DNA of 64,000 nucleotides from Tateyamaria sp. ANG-S1 (GTDB lineage: Bacteria > Pseudomonadota > Alphaproteobacteria > Rhodobacterales > Rhodobacteraceae). The notes under the pieces were generated by a model. The model had not been told where the DNA came from. It did no database searches and saw only the letters and a list, made by a program, of their open reading frames with translations. A program made the position numbers and the translations under genes. Of this stretch, positions 35,422 through 44,727 are shown piece by piece. The DNA lies in the NCBI RefSeq assembly GCF_000814025.1, contig NZ_JWLL01000005.1:558001-622000 (forward strand), written 5' to 3'. The stretch's first letter is position 1. Every line of letters starts with the position of its first letter.

Positions 35422-36771
35422 ATGAAAGACGACAATTTCCTGCGCGCCAACAATGCCCGGCATATGTGGCATCCGATGGGGCACCCGGGCGAAGCGATGG
35501 CCCATGCGCCGACGATCATCACGGGCGCCGATGGGTCGGTGATTGAGGATATTGACGGGCACAAGACGGTCGATGCCGTTGGGGGCCTGTGGTGTGTGAA
35601 CCTTGGGTACTCAAATAACGCCGTGAAGGATGCGATTGCGAAGCAGCTTTATGATCTGCCGTACTATTCCGCGTTCTTTGGCACGTCGAACCCGACGGCG
35701 ATTGAGGCGTCATATGCCGTGCGTGAGTTCTTTGCCGAGGATGGCATGGCACGGGTATTCTTTACGTCGGGCGGGTCGGATTCGGTTGAGACGTGTCTGC
35801 GGTTGGCGCGGCAGTATCACCGCATCAAGGGCGAGCCGGGGCGAACGAAGTTCCTGTCGTTGAAGAAGGGCTATCACGGGACGCATTTTGGCGGGGCGTC
35901 TGTGAACGGGAACAATCGGTTCCGGGTGGCTTATGAACCGCTGATGCCTGGGTGTTTTCACCTGCCGTCGCCGTACACCTACCGCAATCCGTTTCACGAG
36001 ACGGACCCGGCTAACCTGGCGCAGCATATTGCGGCGGCGATGGAGGATGAGATCCAGTTTCAGGGGCCGGGCAGCATTGCTGCCTTTATCATGGAGCCCA
36101 TTCAGGGCGCGGGCGGTGTCATTGTTCCGCACGAGACGTTCATGCCGCTGATGCGCGAGATTTGTGATCGGCACGGCATTCTGATGATCGCTGACGAGGT
36201 GATTACTGGCTTTGGCCGGACGGGCGACTGGTCCGGGTCGCGGCATTGGGGTGTGCAGCCGGATATGATGTCCTGCGCCAAGGGCATCACCTCGGGCTAT
36301 TTCCCGGTGGGGGCTGCGTTGATGAGTGACGCGGTGGCGGAGGTGTTTGAGAGCGCCGATGCTGATGGGGCGATTTTTCATGGCTACACCTATTCGGCGC
36401 ATCCTGTCGGGGCGGCGGCGGTGACGGCGTGTCTGGAGGAGACTTTGCGGCTGGATATCAAGGCCAACGCGGGGCCGCGGGGTGGGCAGCTTTACGAAGG
36501 ATGCGTGGCCTTGATGGAAAAGCACGACATCGTGGGCGATGTGCGCGGTGGGCATGGGTTGATGACGGGTGTGGAGCTGGTCAGTGATCGGGCGACCAAC
36601 GCACCGCTGGATGCCGACACGATGAAGCGCGTCCACAAAGCCACCTATGAAGCCGGGGCCATGGTGCGGGTCGGGGGAAACAACATCATGATGTCGCCGC
36701 CGCTGGTCGTGACGGAGGCCGAGATTGCCCAGGTCCTGAGCGCGCTTGATGCGGGGCTGTCGGCGGCTTGA
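35422..36771 (+). CDS. Class III PLP-dependent aminotransferase (omega-amino acid:pyruvate type)
   Basis: A 449-residue fold-type I aminotransferase. The PLP site includes FTSGGSDSVETCLRLARQ, the Asp in LMIADEVITGFGRTG, and the Schiff-base Lys in MMSCAKGITSGYFPVGA. It resembles enzymes using omega-amino acids or polyamines with pyruvate. The start at 35422 has AGAGGGAGG upstream. Context beside an NMT1-type transporter suggests the transported compound may be an amine or be converted to one; this is inference. Confidence 0.9.
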   Translation: MKDDNFLRANNARHMWHPMGHPGEAMAHAPTIITGADGSVIEDIDGHKTVDAVGGLWCVNLGYSNNAVKDAIAKQLYDLPYYSAFFGTSNPTAIEASYAVREFFAEDGMARVFFTSGGSDSVETCLRLARQYHRIKGEPGRTKFLSLKKGYHGTHFGGASVNGNNRFRVAYEPLMPGCFHLPSPYTYRNPFHETDPANLAQHIAAAMEDEIQFQGPGSIAAFIMEPIQGAGGVIVPHETFMPLMREICDRHGILMIADEVITGFGRTGDWSGSRHWGVQPDMMSCAKGITSGYFPVGAALMSDAVAEVFESADADGAIFHGYTYSAHPVGAAAVTACLEETLRLDIKANAGPRGGQLYEGCVALMEKHDIVGDVRGGHGLMTGVELVSDRATNAPLDADTMKRVHKATYEAGAMVRVGGNNIMMSPPLVVTEAEIAQVLSALDAGLSAA

Positions 36772-36775
36772 TGGA

Positions 36776-37141
36776 TCAGCCGGTCGAGAGCAGACGTGAC
36801 GCGGTCGCTTCGTTCACGGCCAAAAGGGTGTCGTAGAGGATCGCGAGCCGCAGGAGTGACTTTACATCGACGTCGTGCGGCAAGGCCGACAGCGGGTCGA
36901 TGAAGAAGATCAGGGCGTCGAGTTTGCCTTCGGCAATCATTGCGCCGATCTGGGCATCGCCGCCATGGGGGCCGCTTTTCAGCCTCTGAACGTGCAGCCT
37001 GGTTTCATCGTTGATGCGCCCGCCTGTCGTGCCCGTCGCGTAGAGGGTGCTTTGGGCAAGCGTCCCTTCGTGCGCTTTGACCCAGGAGATCATCTGATCC
37101 TTCTTTTGATCATGCGCCACCAGCGCAATTGACTTGATCAT
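36776..37141 (-). CDS. mgsA: Methylglyoxal synthase
   Basis: A 121-residue MgsA, which converts DHAP to methylglyoxal and phosphate. It is shorter than the E. coli protein (152 residues) but contains the core: [12 protein letters not shown] (6-17), TGTTGGRI (37-44), [12 protein letters not shown] with catalytic Asp62, and [19 protein letters not shown] with His89. It lies directly downstream of the gntR/tct genes on the same strand. The OtnC enzyme encoded nearby releases DHAP, its substrate, so it may act as an overflow valve for this pathway. Confidence 0.92.
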   Translation of the reverse strand: MIKSIALVAHDQKKDQMISWVKAHEGTLAQSTLYATGTTGGRINDETRLHVQRLKSGPHGGDAQIGAMIAEGKLDALIFFIDPLSALPHDVDVKSLLRLAILYDTLLAVNEATASRLLSTG

Positions 37142-37160
37142 ATGTGATCCCTTTCAGGCG

Positions 37161-38075
37161 CTATTCATCCCGTTTGCCTGCATCCGCGGCCCAGGTCCAT
37201 GTTAATGGCGACTTGCGTTTCAATGCGCCGCTGAGATGCTTGCGCATCTTGTGCGAGGCATCGAGGTTGTCACCCGCTTCGAGCATGTCGAGGATTTCCA
37301 GATGTTCGGTACATTGTTCGACGAGCCGCTCGTGATTCACTTCGGCGCGGTACTCCATCAGCCGTCGCATCCGGTTGACTCGCTGAAGCGCCATGAAGAA
37401 GAACAGGTTGCCTGATAGCTTGATCAGTTCCTCGTGGAAGGTTGAGCCATTTGCGAGGAGCGACTCCGCCGGAACCGAACTGAAGTCCATGTCCAGCATG
37501 CTTTCCTGAATGCGTCGCTGTTCGGACAGGATGGTGCGATCCAGTTCAAAGGATGGCTCAAGCATGGCGGCGGGCTCAATCGCCATTCTGAACCGGTAGA
37601 TTTCGTCAAAGGCCTCGGGCGTGTTGGCGACCGGAAGGAACCGCCATCCGTATCCCTCCTTGCGCTCGATCCAGCCTTCGCGCGCGGCGCGCACAAGGAC
37701 TTCGTTCATGCGCGCCTTGGTCCAGCCGTAGCGTTGGCGCAGGAAGTGTTCCGTGACCTCTTCGGGCAGACGATTGACCAGCCAGTCTTCGGCCAGCCTG
37801 TGATATTCGTCATCCTCGGAATTGGTTGGCGCGTCGAGCGCTTCGGTCATTGCGTCGGCATCCGGCTCGGCCACGAAGAACCCGCGATTTTCCTGCCGGA
37901 TCAGGAAGCCGCCGCTTTCAAGCAGGTTCATGGCTTCGCGCACGGGGGTGCGGGATACGCCATAGCGATCCGCAAGCTGCTGCGCGCCCAGATGCTGTCC
38001 GGCAGAGATGCCGCCGGACGCTATGTCCTGAAGCAGACGTTTCGAAATCCGTTGTGCAAGATCGCTTGTGCGCAT
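37161..38075 (-). CDS. GntR/FadR-type transcriptional regulator with two winged helices
   Basis: A 304-residue regulator. Residues 6-70 form the usual GntR winged helix (LGAQQLADRYGVSRTPVREAMNLLESGGFL). Residues about 105-147 (EVTEHFLRQRYGWTKARMNEVLVRAAREGWIERKEGYGWRF) look like a second winged helix. Residues 155-290 form an FCD-type ligand domain (EIYRFRMAIEPAAML, FHEELIKLSGN, HLEILDMLEAGD). It lies downstream of tctCBA on the same strand and probably controls the tct genes and the divergent operon. The start is the ATG at 38075, after GAGGAAAGG; a TTG at 38129 is in frame. Confidence 0.88.
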   Translation of the reverse strand: MRTSDLAQRISKRLLQDIASGGISAGQHLGAQQLADRYGVSRTPVREAMNLLESGGFLIRQENRGFFVAEPDADAMTEALDAPTNSEDDEYHRLAEDWLVNRLPEEVTEHFLRQRYGWTKARMNEVLVRAAREGWIERKEGYGWRFLPVANTPEAFDEIYRFRMAIEPAAMLEPSFELDRTILSEQRRIQESMLDMDFSSVPAESLLANGSTFHEELIKLSGNLFFFMALQRVNRMRRLMEYRAEVNHERLVEQCTEHLEILDMLEAGDNLDASHKMRKHLSGALKRKSPLTWTWAADAGKRDE

Positions 38076-38200
38076 GGCTGGGCTGGCCCTTTCCTCAACA
38101 TGCGGGACGTGGACGACCCGTTTCGCCAAGATTGCACGGGGAATGCAAAATGGTAAGGATATTCGCGCATTTTGATACCATCAGGTGCAATCAGCCGGCC

Positions 38201-39730
38201 TCAGCCTTGCATGGCGCTTTGACGCTTCCGGCTTCTGTTGATCAGGTTGAGGGCAATCGGCACTAGGATGACTGCCACCAGAATGATCGACAGAACAAGT
38301 GATACGGGGCGTTCCCAGAAGAGGCTCATGGTACCCTGCGAAATGATGTAGGTTTGCAGGAAGGTTTCTTCTGCCATCGACCCGAGCACCAGTGCCAGTA
38401 CGGTGGCCGCGGGCGAGTAGCCGTATTTCTTCATGGCAAAGCCGATCAGTCCGCTGCCAACAAGGATCCAGGTTTCCACAATGCTTGCGTTGATGGCAAA
38501 GGCCCCGATCACGCAGAGCAGAACGATCACCGGGACGACATTAACGTAGGGAATGTCGAGGAATTTTACGAAGAGCGGGATGGCGAAGATGCTCATCGCG
38601 ATCAGGATCATGTTGCCAAGATACATGCTGGCAATGAGGCCCCAGACGAATTCGGGGTCGTTGACGATCAACAGCGGGCCGGGTTGCAGGCCCCACATCA
38701 GGAAGGCGCCGAGCAGCACGGCCGTCGCGCCTGAACCGGGGATGCCAAGTGACAAAAGTGGCACCATTGCCCCGGCAGAGGCCGCGTTATTGGCGGCTTC
38801 CGGGGCGACCAGCCCGCGCATTTCGCCCTTGCCAAACTTTTCAGGGTCTTTGGCCACCTTCTTTTCCACCGAATAGCCGATGATCGACCCGAGCGTGGCG
38901 CCCGAGCCGGGCAGGACCCCGGCGATGAAGCCGATCACGGAGCCGCGCCAGAAGGTCCAGCGGGATTCGTGGTAGTCCGTTTTCGAGGGCCAGAACTCCT
39001 TGTCCCGGAAGCTTACCCGCAAACGCTTGGCCGGCTCACGGTGCTGCCCGTTGAAGATGCAGTGCAGGAGTTCGCCGATGCCGAACAGGCCAATGGCCAC
39101 AGCCACGAAATAGACCCCGCCGATCAGTTCGGGCGAGCCGAAGGTGTAGCGTTGCTGACCGCTCATCACGTCGACGCCGACGGTTCCGATGGCAAAGCCG
39201 ATCAGGGCCGAGATGAACCCCTTGAACTTGTTGTCGCCCATCATCGTGGTCAGCATCAGCAGGCCGACGGCGATGATCAGGAAGTATTCGGACGGGCCGA
39301 AGGAGGCGGCGAAGTTGGCCAGTGACGGGGCGAGGGCGGTGATGAGGATCACGCCGACCGTTCCGCCGAAGAAGGAGGCGATTGCCTGCATGACCAGCGC
39401 CGGGCCTGCGCGCCCCTTTTGCGCCAGTGGGTAGCCGTCGATGGTTGACGCCACGGTTGCCGATTCACCCGGCGTGTTGATCAGGATCGACGTGATCGTG
39501 CCGCCATACATCGACCCGTAGTAGATGCCCGCCAGCATGATGATCGCGATGGTCGGGGTCAGGCCAAAGGTCATGGGGATCAGCACGGCGATCCCGGCGG
39601 CGGGGCCGAAGCCCGGGAAGAGCCCGACGATCATGCCCAGAAAGGCACCAATCACCAGAAACAGGAACCCTTCGGGCGATCCGGCCACGCTAAGGCCAAG
39701 CGAGAGGTTGGAGACGATTTCAGCGAACAT
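38201..39730 (-). CDS. tctA: Tripartite tricarboxylate transporter, large permease TctA
   Basis: A 509-residue membrane protein with about twelve helices, and the TctA motifs GLFPGFGPAAGIAVLIPMTFG, GTITSILINTPGESATVASTIDGYPLAQKGRAGPALVM and GVLPGSGATLGSIIGY. It transports a di/tricarboxylate-like compound by cation symport together with TctB and TctC. It is 33 bp after tctB. Confidence 0.95.
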   Translation of the reverse strand: MFAEIVSNLSLGLSVAGSPEGFLFLVIGAFLGMIVGLFPGFGPAAGIAVLIPMTFGLTPTIAIIMLAGIYYGSMYGGTITSILINTPGESATVASTIDGYPLAQKGRAGPALVMQAIASFFGGTVGVILITALAPSLANFAASFGPSEYFLIIAVGLLMLTTMMGDNKFKGFISALIGFAIGTVGVDVMSGQQRYTFGSPELIGGVYFVAVAIGLFGIGELLHCIFNGQHREPAKRLRVSFRDKEFWPSKTDYHESRWTFWRGSVIGFIAGVLPGSGATLGSIIGYSVEKKVAKDPEKFGKGEMRGLVAPEAANNAASAGAMVPLLSLGIPGSGATAVLLGAFLMWGLQPGPLLIVNDPEFVWGLIASMYLGNMILIAMSIFAIPLFVKFLDIPYVNVVPVIVLLCVIGAFAINASIVETWILVGSGLIGFAMKKYGYSPAATVLALVLGSMAEETFLQTYIISQGTMSLFWERPVSLVLSIILVAVILVPIALNLINRSRKRQSAMQG

Positions 39731-39763
39731 GGGGAGGAGCCTTTCGAGCGATCAGGCGTCGTA

Positions 39764-40291
39764 TCAGAAACCAAAAGGGGATGTGGGGAGCGAGGCGTTC
39801 AGCAGGATCTTGAACAGGCCGTAGAGAAAACCCGGCAAGGCAAGACTGTAGATCACGTTGCTGACGGGATGCGCGCGATTGAAGGTGAAGAGGAAGGCGA
39901 GCATGAACATCACCATGGCGATGAGCGCGCCGACGATCTTCATGATGGCGACGAAGGCGCAGATGTAGGCGAAGACGATAAAGACGTCGCGCCCGAATTC
40001 GGGACCGCCGTCGATGGCATGCGCATCAACACCAAATGTATCGGCCTTGGCCTCTGCTTCGGGGTCGGCCAGATGGCGTGGCGCTACACCGTTTTGTCGC
40101 GCTGCCCGCCATTCCCGCACATCGCCCCACAGATTGACCGCGGTCGACAGGATCAGCAGCACACCGATCACCAGCGGAAAGAACCCCGCAGCCGGTCGAC
40201 CCGAAGACGTCACAAGCGTCAGCGTGGTGAGGCCGTAGATTGTATATCCAATCGCAAGCACCAGAAGTGCTGCGGCAAACCATTTTTTCAT
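39764..40291 (-). CDS. tctB: Tripartite tricarboxylate transporter, small permease TctB
   Basis: A 175-residue protein with four hydrophobic helices and the RPAAGFFPLVIGVLLIL segment typical of TctB. The start at 40291 has a strong Shine-Dalgarno (GGAGGGGGAGG). It forms the membrane part with TctA. A cytoplasmic loop (about 60-100) is charged and variable. Confidence 0.9.
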   Translation of the reverse strand: MKKWFAAALLVLAIGYTIYGLTTLTLVTSSGRPAAGFFPLVIGVLLILSTAVNLWGDVREWRAARQNGVAPRHLADPEAEAKADTFGVDAHAIDGGPEFGRDVFIVFAYICAFVAIMKIVGALIAMVMFMLAFLFTFNRAHPVSNVIYSLALPGFLYGLFKILLNASLPTSPFGF

Positions 40292-40359
40292 CGGACCTCC
40301 CCCTCCGATCTGCCAGACAGCCATGGGCGCAGAGCACGCCCATGGCAGCTTTGGTTTCA

Positions 40360-41328
40360 CTATTCCTGGATTGCGCCGATCTCGACGAGTGTTGCGCGGT
40401 ACTGTGCGCTTGTCTCTTCAAGGTAGGCTGCGAATTCGTCACCCCAGATCGGGTTGCCCGACATGCCGTTGGTTGACAGGTATTCCTGCCATTCGGGCGT
40501 TTCGATCACTTTCTGGAGTGTCGCAACCCACCAGTCCTGGACCTCTGCATCCACACCGCCGGGCATGACGACACCGCGGGGCAGCGAAAAGCTGAAGTCA
40601 TAGCCGAGTTCCATGAAGGTCGGCACATCGGGGTTGTTTGTGCTGCGTTCCGTGTCGGAGAAGGCAAGCGCCGTCAGGGTGCCCGCCTCAAGCTGGCCAG
40701 AGACTTCGGATGGGTTCGCCACGACAGCATCGACGCTGCCGGAGGTCAGAGCCGTGACGAGTTCACCGCCCGAGCCAATGGGCACGTATTCGAATTCGAT
40801 CTCTGCGGATTGGGCAAAGAGTTCAGCCGTGACCCGCTCTGGCCCGGCAGAGCCGCTGCCTGCGATGGTCACGCGACCAGCATTTGCCGCTGCGACAAAG
40901 GCATCCACGCTGTCAAAGTCGGAATCGCTGCGCACGACCAGAAGCATCGCGTCACTGGCCAGTAGGCCCACAGGCGTGAAATCCGCATAGGTCCAGTCGG
41001 TGTCTGCCACCAGCGGTGTGCCGATGAAATTGCCGCTGGTCGAGGTCAGGCGCTGACCGTCTCCGGCTTGCCGCGCCACATAGCTGAAGCCGACGGCACC
41101 GCTGCCGCCTTCGCGGTTTTCGACCACGATGTCACCTTCATAGAGGTCATAGGACCGCAGAATATCGACGACTGTGCGCGACATCCGGTCATTTCCGCCG
41201 CCGGGGCCGAAGGCAATCGTATAGGTCAGCCGATCCGACCCATAGCTTCCAGCCATCGCCGGAAGCGATAGGGCGGCGGCCGTCAGGCTGACCGCTGCTC
41301 CTGCAACAAGGGTGCGCCGTTTGATCAT
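40360..41328 (-). CDS. tctC: Tripartite tricarboxylate transporter, periplasmic binding protein TctC
   Basis: A 322-residue Bug-family receptor with a signal peptide (MIKRRTLVAGAAVSLTAAAL, cleaved near AMA). Segments YTIAFGPGGGNDRMSRTVVD and VVENREGGSGAVGFSYVAR match the carboxylate-binding fold of TctC/Bug proteins. It is first in the minus-strand tctCBA operon; the start follows AAAGGGAGG. The ligand is unknown; context suggests a four-carbon hydroxy acid or dicarboxylate. Confidence 0.92.
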   Translation of the reverse strand: MIKRRTLVAGAAVSLTAAALSLPAMAGSYGSDRLTYTIAFGPGGGNDRMSRTVVDILRSYDLYEGDIVVENREGGSGAVGFSYVARQAGDGQRLTSTSGNFIGTPLVADTDWTYADFTPVGLLASDAMLLVVRSDSDFDSVDAFVAAANAGRVTIAGSGSAGPERVTAELFAQSAEIEFEYVPIGSGGELVTALTSGSVDAVVANPSEVSGQLEAGTLTALAFSDTERSTNNPDVPTFMELGYDFSFSLPRGVVMPGGVDAEVQDWWVATLQKVIETPEWQEYLSTNGMSGNPIWGDEFAAYLEETSAQYRATLVEIGAIQE

Positions 41329-41603
41329 GGTTTCCTCCCTTTGATCATTTTGCATTTTTAAACGCCTTTGTGCAGTAGGCGGATGAATTGCATCATGTCA
41401 AGTTAAAAAGCAAAGTATTGTTCTGCGTATTATTGCGCATCAGTGCTCGTATTGCCCCGCGTATACGCAGTCTTGCTTAGATTCCATTCAATGAATGGTG
41501 TCTGGCTTCGTCGCGCTGCATTTGATTGCGGGTTGCATTTTGCTTTTTATAATTTTAAAGAGCAAAAATACACACAAGACGAACCGATGGGAGGAAGTGT
41601 TCA
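41329..41603. promoter_or_regulatory. AT-rich divergent control region between tctC and the acid-sugar operon
   Basis: This 275-bp gap is more AT-rich than its neighbours and should hold promoters for both operons. It contains a GCGTATACGC palindrome (41459-41468), an inverted repeat CTGCGTAT/ATACGCAG (41423-41430 and 41463-41470), and TTTTGCT/AGCAAAA arms 16 nt apart (41538-41544 and 41561-41567) just before the plus-strand gene. CATTTTGCA at 41346-41354 is the reverse complement of TGCAAAATG at 38144-38152 upstream of gntR, a candidate GntR recognition element. Confidence 0.6.
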
Positions 41604-42689
41604 ATGAAGCTGATGGTGCTGCCCTGTGATGGCATCGGGCCGGAAATCATGTCCGCAACGCTGGATGTGGTGGCTGCGGCCAGTGCGCGTTTCGATCTTG
41701 GTCTTACCTTCCATGAAGAGGTTTCAGGCTTCGACAGTCTGAAGTCCCATGGAATCACCTTGCGGGAAGAGGTGCTCGACCGGGCGCGGACGGAATTTGA
41801 CGGTGTCATTCTCGGCACGCAGTCGCATATGGACTATCCCCCGGTGGCCGAAGGCGGGCGCAATGTGTCAGCGGGCTTTCGCATTGGTCTTGACCTCTAT
41901 GCCAATGTCCGCCCGGCGCGCAGCCGCGACTTTCTGATCAACAAGGCGCCGGGCATGGATCTTGTGATCATGCGTGAGGCGACCGAAGGCTTTTATCCCG
42001 ACCGCAACATGTTCAAGGGCGTGGGTGAGATGATGCCTGACCCGGACATGGCACTGTCTGTCCGCAAGATCACGCGCCACGGGTCCATGCGGATATGCCG
42101 CGAGGCCTTCAAGCTTGCCATGCAGCGGGACAAGAAGGTCGCGGCGATCCACAAGGCCAACTCTTTCCTGATGACCGACGGTTTGTTTCTTGAATGCTTC
42201 CGCACGGTCGCCAAGGACTTTCCCGAGGTTGAGACCGAAGAGTTGATTGTTGACGCCTTTGCCGCGCTGCTCGTCCGGCAGCCCGAAAAATACGATGTGG
42301 TGGTTGCGACGAACTTCTACGGCGACATCCTGTCTGATCTGGCGTCGGAGTTGTCCGGATCGCTTGGTCTGGCGGGGTCCATCAATGCGAATGCGGAAAC
42401 GGGTCTGTGCTGTGCGCAGGCGCAACACGGGTCGGCCCCCGACATCGCTGGCCAGAATGTGGCCAATCCGACATCGCTGATCCTGTCGGCAGCCATGATG
42501 CTGACTTGGTTGGGGGAACAGCGCGGTGTTGCGCCGTTGATGGATGCCGGTGCAGCGATTACGGATGCCGTTGACGCGGTTATTGACGATCCGGCCAAGC
42601 GCACCCGTGACCTTGGTGGATCAGTGAACACAGACACTTTCGGTCGTTTTGTGGCAGATGCGGTGGCGGCACAGGCTGTCGCTGCCTGA
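41604..42689 (+). CDS. Isocitrate/isopropylmalate dehydrogenase family oxidoreductase
   Basis: A 361-residue beta-decarboxylating dehydrogenase. It has the N-terminal PCDGIGPEI, the substrate-binding block YANVRPARS, REATEGFYPDRN, the Lys/Tyr region AAIHKANSFLMTDGLF, the metal-binding TNFYGDILSDLASEL and the NAD-binding AQAQHGSAPDIAGQNVANPTSLILSAAMML. Relatives include IPMDH, homoisocitrate and tartrate/malate dehydrogenases. Beside OtnK/OtnC it most likely oxidises a hydroxy acid to a 3-oxo acid. It is first in the operon, with GGGAGG upstream. Confidence 0.88.
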   Translation: MKLMVLPCDGIGPEIMSATLDVVAAASARFDLGLTFHEEVSGFDSLKSHGITLREEVLDRARTEFDGVILGTQSHMDYPPVAEGGRNVSAGFRIGLDLYANVRPARSRDFLINKAPGMDLVIMREATEGFYPDRNMFKGVGEMMPDPDMALSVRKITRHGSMRICREAFKLAMQRDKKVAAIHKANSFLMTDGLFLECFRTVAKDFPEVETEELIVDAFAALLVRQPEKYDVVVATNFYGDILSDLASELSGSLGLAGSINANAETGLCCAQAQHGSAPDIAGQNVANPTSLILSAAMMLTWLGEQRGVAPLMDAGAAITDAVDAVIDDPAKRTRDLGGSVNTDTFGRFVADAVAAQAVAA

Positions 42690-42778
42690 TCTCCCAATCG
42701 CGAGCGTTCGGTTCGCGACAACGGTGGCGCTGCCCCCTCCCTCGCAGCGCCACCATCCCTCCTTCAAAGGATACGGTG

Positions 42779-43453
42779 ATGCCAAGGATTGCCCTTGTCC
42801 ACGCAACCAGACTTGCAATCTACCCGATAGAGAAGGCTGCACGCCGCCATTGGCCCGAGGCCGAGATGATCTCGATCCTTGATGAAGCGTTGTCGATCGA
42901 TCGGCGGGCGTCGCATGACATGCCGGAGAGCCTGCGCGCGCGCATTGTTGCTTTGGCGACATATGCGGAAACCACCGGGGCTGAGGGCGTGCTTTTCACA
43001 TGTTCGGCCTTTGGCGGTGCGATTGAGGAGGCGGATCGCCAAAGTGTTCTGCCGATCATGAAACCGAATGAGGCGATGTTCGACGCCGCTTTGGCCTGTG
43101 GTGATAGGGTTGCAATGATCTACACCTTTCCTCCGGCCGCCGGGGGTATGGAAGAAGAGTTCCGACAGGCTGCGTTGGCTGGCGGGCACAACGCTCGGCT
43201 GTCCTCTTACTTTTGCGAGGATGCGCTGGAGGCGAAACAGGCGGGCCATCATGCTGAGCATGATCGTCTGATCGCGCGGACCGCGCAGCAGATCGAGGAT
43301 GCGGATGTGATCATGCTGGCGCAGTTTTCCATGGCGGATGCCGCAGAGGAGGTGCGCAAGCACTGCGCGGTCCCTGTGCTTTCAAGTCCGGACGCAGCCG
43401 TGACCGAGATGCGCCGCCGGGTCGAGGCGCAGGCGAGGGTGGTCGCATGTTGA
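42779..43453 (+). CDS. Asp/Glu/hydantoin racemase superfamily protein with one catalytic cysteine
   Basis: A 224-residue protein of the Asp/Glu racemase fold. The first catalytic cysteine is in GVLFTCSAFGGAI. The second position, usually GCT in the C-terminal half, reads VIMLAQFSMADAA with no cysteine. It is therefore unlikely to be a two-base racemase and may be an isomerase or decarboxylase. The ATG at 42779 follows AAAGGAT. It overlaps otnK by 7 nt. Confidence 0.82.
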   Translation: MPRIALVHATRLAIYPIEKAARRHWPEAEMISILDEALSIDRRASHDMPESLRARIVALATYAETTGAEGVLFTCSAFGGAIEEADRQSVLPIMKPNEAMFDAALACGDRVAMIYTFPPAAGGMEEEFRQAALAGGHNARLSSYFCEDALEAKQAGHHAEHDRLIARTAQQIEDADVIMLAQFSMADAAEEVRKHCAVPVLSSPDAAVTEMRRRVEAQARVVAC

Positions 43454-44727
43454 TCGGTGTCATCGCGGACGACTTCACCGGCGCAAGCGATATTGCCAAC
43501 ACGCTGGCCAAGGGGGTTGCCCCCGAGGGTGGTTTGCGCACCGCGCAGTTTGCGGGCGTTCCCGCCGGACCTGCGCCTGACGACATTGACGCGGGCGTTG
43601 TATCCCTGAAAAGCCGCACCGCCCCAGTGGCAGATGCCGTGCGTGACAGCCTGGAGGCGCTCGCGTGGCTTTGTGCGCAGGGGTGCCAGCAGATTGTTTT
43701 CAAGTATTGCTCGACCTTCGATTCCACGAAGGAGGGCAATATCGGTCCGGTCGCGGCAGCGCTTGCCGATGCGCTGGGTGCGGATAAGGTTGTGTTCTGC
43801 CCGGCCTTTCCCACGACTGGGCGCACGGTCTACCAGGGGCACCTGTTTGTTGCAGACACGCTGTTGAGTGCGTCCGGGATGGAGAACCATCCGCTCACCC
43901 CAATGTCCGATCCGGACATCCGGCGCTGGTTGTCTCATCAGACGACAGAAGCTGTCGGTCACCTGCCTTACACAGATGTCGTGCGTGGGTGCGGGGCGAT
44001 TGAGCAATCCTTGCGATCAGCCAAGGATCGCTTTGTCGTGGCTGATGCTGTGACGGATGCCGACCTGCTTGAACTTGGTCAGGCGCTGGCTGATGCTGTC
44101 CTGATCACGGGTGGTTCTGGCATTGCGCTTGGCCTGCCGGGGAACCTGATCCGTGCGGGTGCTGCGGCCGGTCGTTCCCCTCTTGCGATGGAGCTGGCGG
44201 GGGCCGAGGCAATCATGGCCGGGTCGTGTTCCGGCGCGACGCTGGGCCAGATCGACGTGCACGCAGCGAACCACCCAACTCTGCCTATTGATGTGCCCGG
44301 TGTCATGCAGGGCCATGTCACGCTCGATCATCTTCTTGAATTCTATGCAGCCAATGTTGGTTATGCCCCGCTGGCCTACTCCTCTGGCACACCGGAAGAG
44401 GTGAAGGATGTGCAACGCCGCTTTGGAAAGGATGCGGTTGCCGAAAAGCTCGATGCGCTTTTTGCAGACACAGCGGTGGCGCTGGTTGAGCGCGGCTGGC
44501 GACGGATCGTCGTGGCGGGCGGTGAAACCTCGGGCGCAGTGGCGCAGGCGGTTTCGAATGCGTTTGCCGCACCCGCGATGGCAATCGGTCCAGAGATTGA
44601 TCCGGGCGTCCCTGTCCTGACCCTGACGGGGCAAGAGACAGTCGCGCTTGCCCTCAAGTCGGGCAATTTCGGTGCCCCCGACTTCTTTACCAAGGCGTTG
44701 CAGGTGATGGCGGAGGGACGCGCGTGA
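43447..44727 (+). CDS. otnK: 3-oxo-tetronate 4-kinase (DUF1537/OtnK family)
   Basis: A 426-residue kinase of the four-carbon acid sugar family. The N-terminal DDFTGASDIANTLAKG (9-24) and the C-terminal nucleotide domain (VAGGETSGAVAQAV, PVLTLTGQETVALALKSGNFG) are characteristic. The family phosphorylates 3-oxo-tetronates (or threonate/erythronate-type acids) at C4 with ATP. Immediate linkage to OtnC, by a 4-nt overlap, supports 3-oxo-tetronate as substrate. Confidence 0.92.
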   Translation: MLIGVIADDFTGASDIANTLAKGVAPEGGLRTAQFAGVPAGPAPDDIDAGVVSLKSRTAPVADAVRDSLEALAWLCAQGCQQIVFKYCSTFDSTKEGNIGPVAAALADALGADKVVFCPAFPTTGRTVYQGHLFVADTLLSASGMENHPLTPMSDPDIRRWLSHQTTEAVGHLPYTDVVRGCGAIEQSLRSAKDRFVVADAVTDADLLELGQALADAVLITGGSGIALGLPGNLIRAGAAAGRSPLAMELAGAEAIMAGSCSGATLGQIDVHAANHPTLPIDVPGVMQGHVTLDHLLEFYAANVGYAPLAYSSGTPEEVKDVQRRFGKDAVAEKLDALFADTAVALVERGWRRIVVAGGETSGAVAQAVSNAFAAPAMAIGPEIDPGVPVLTLTGQETVALALKSGNFGAPDFFTKALQVMAEGRA

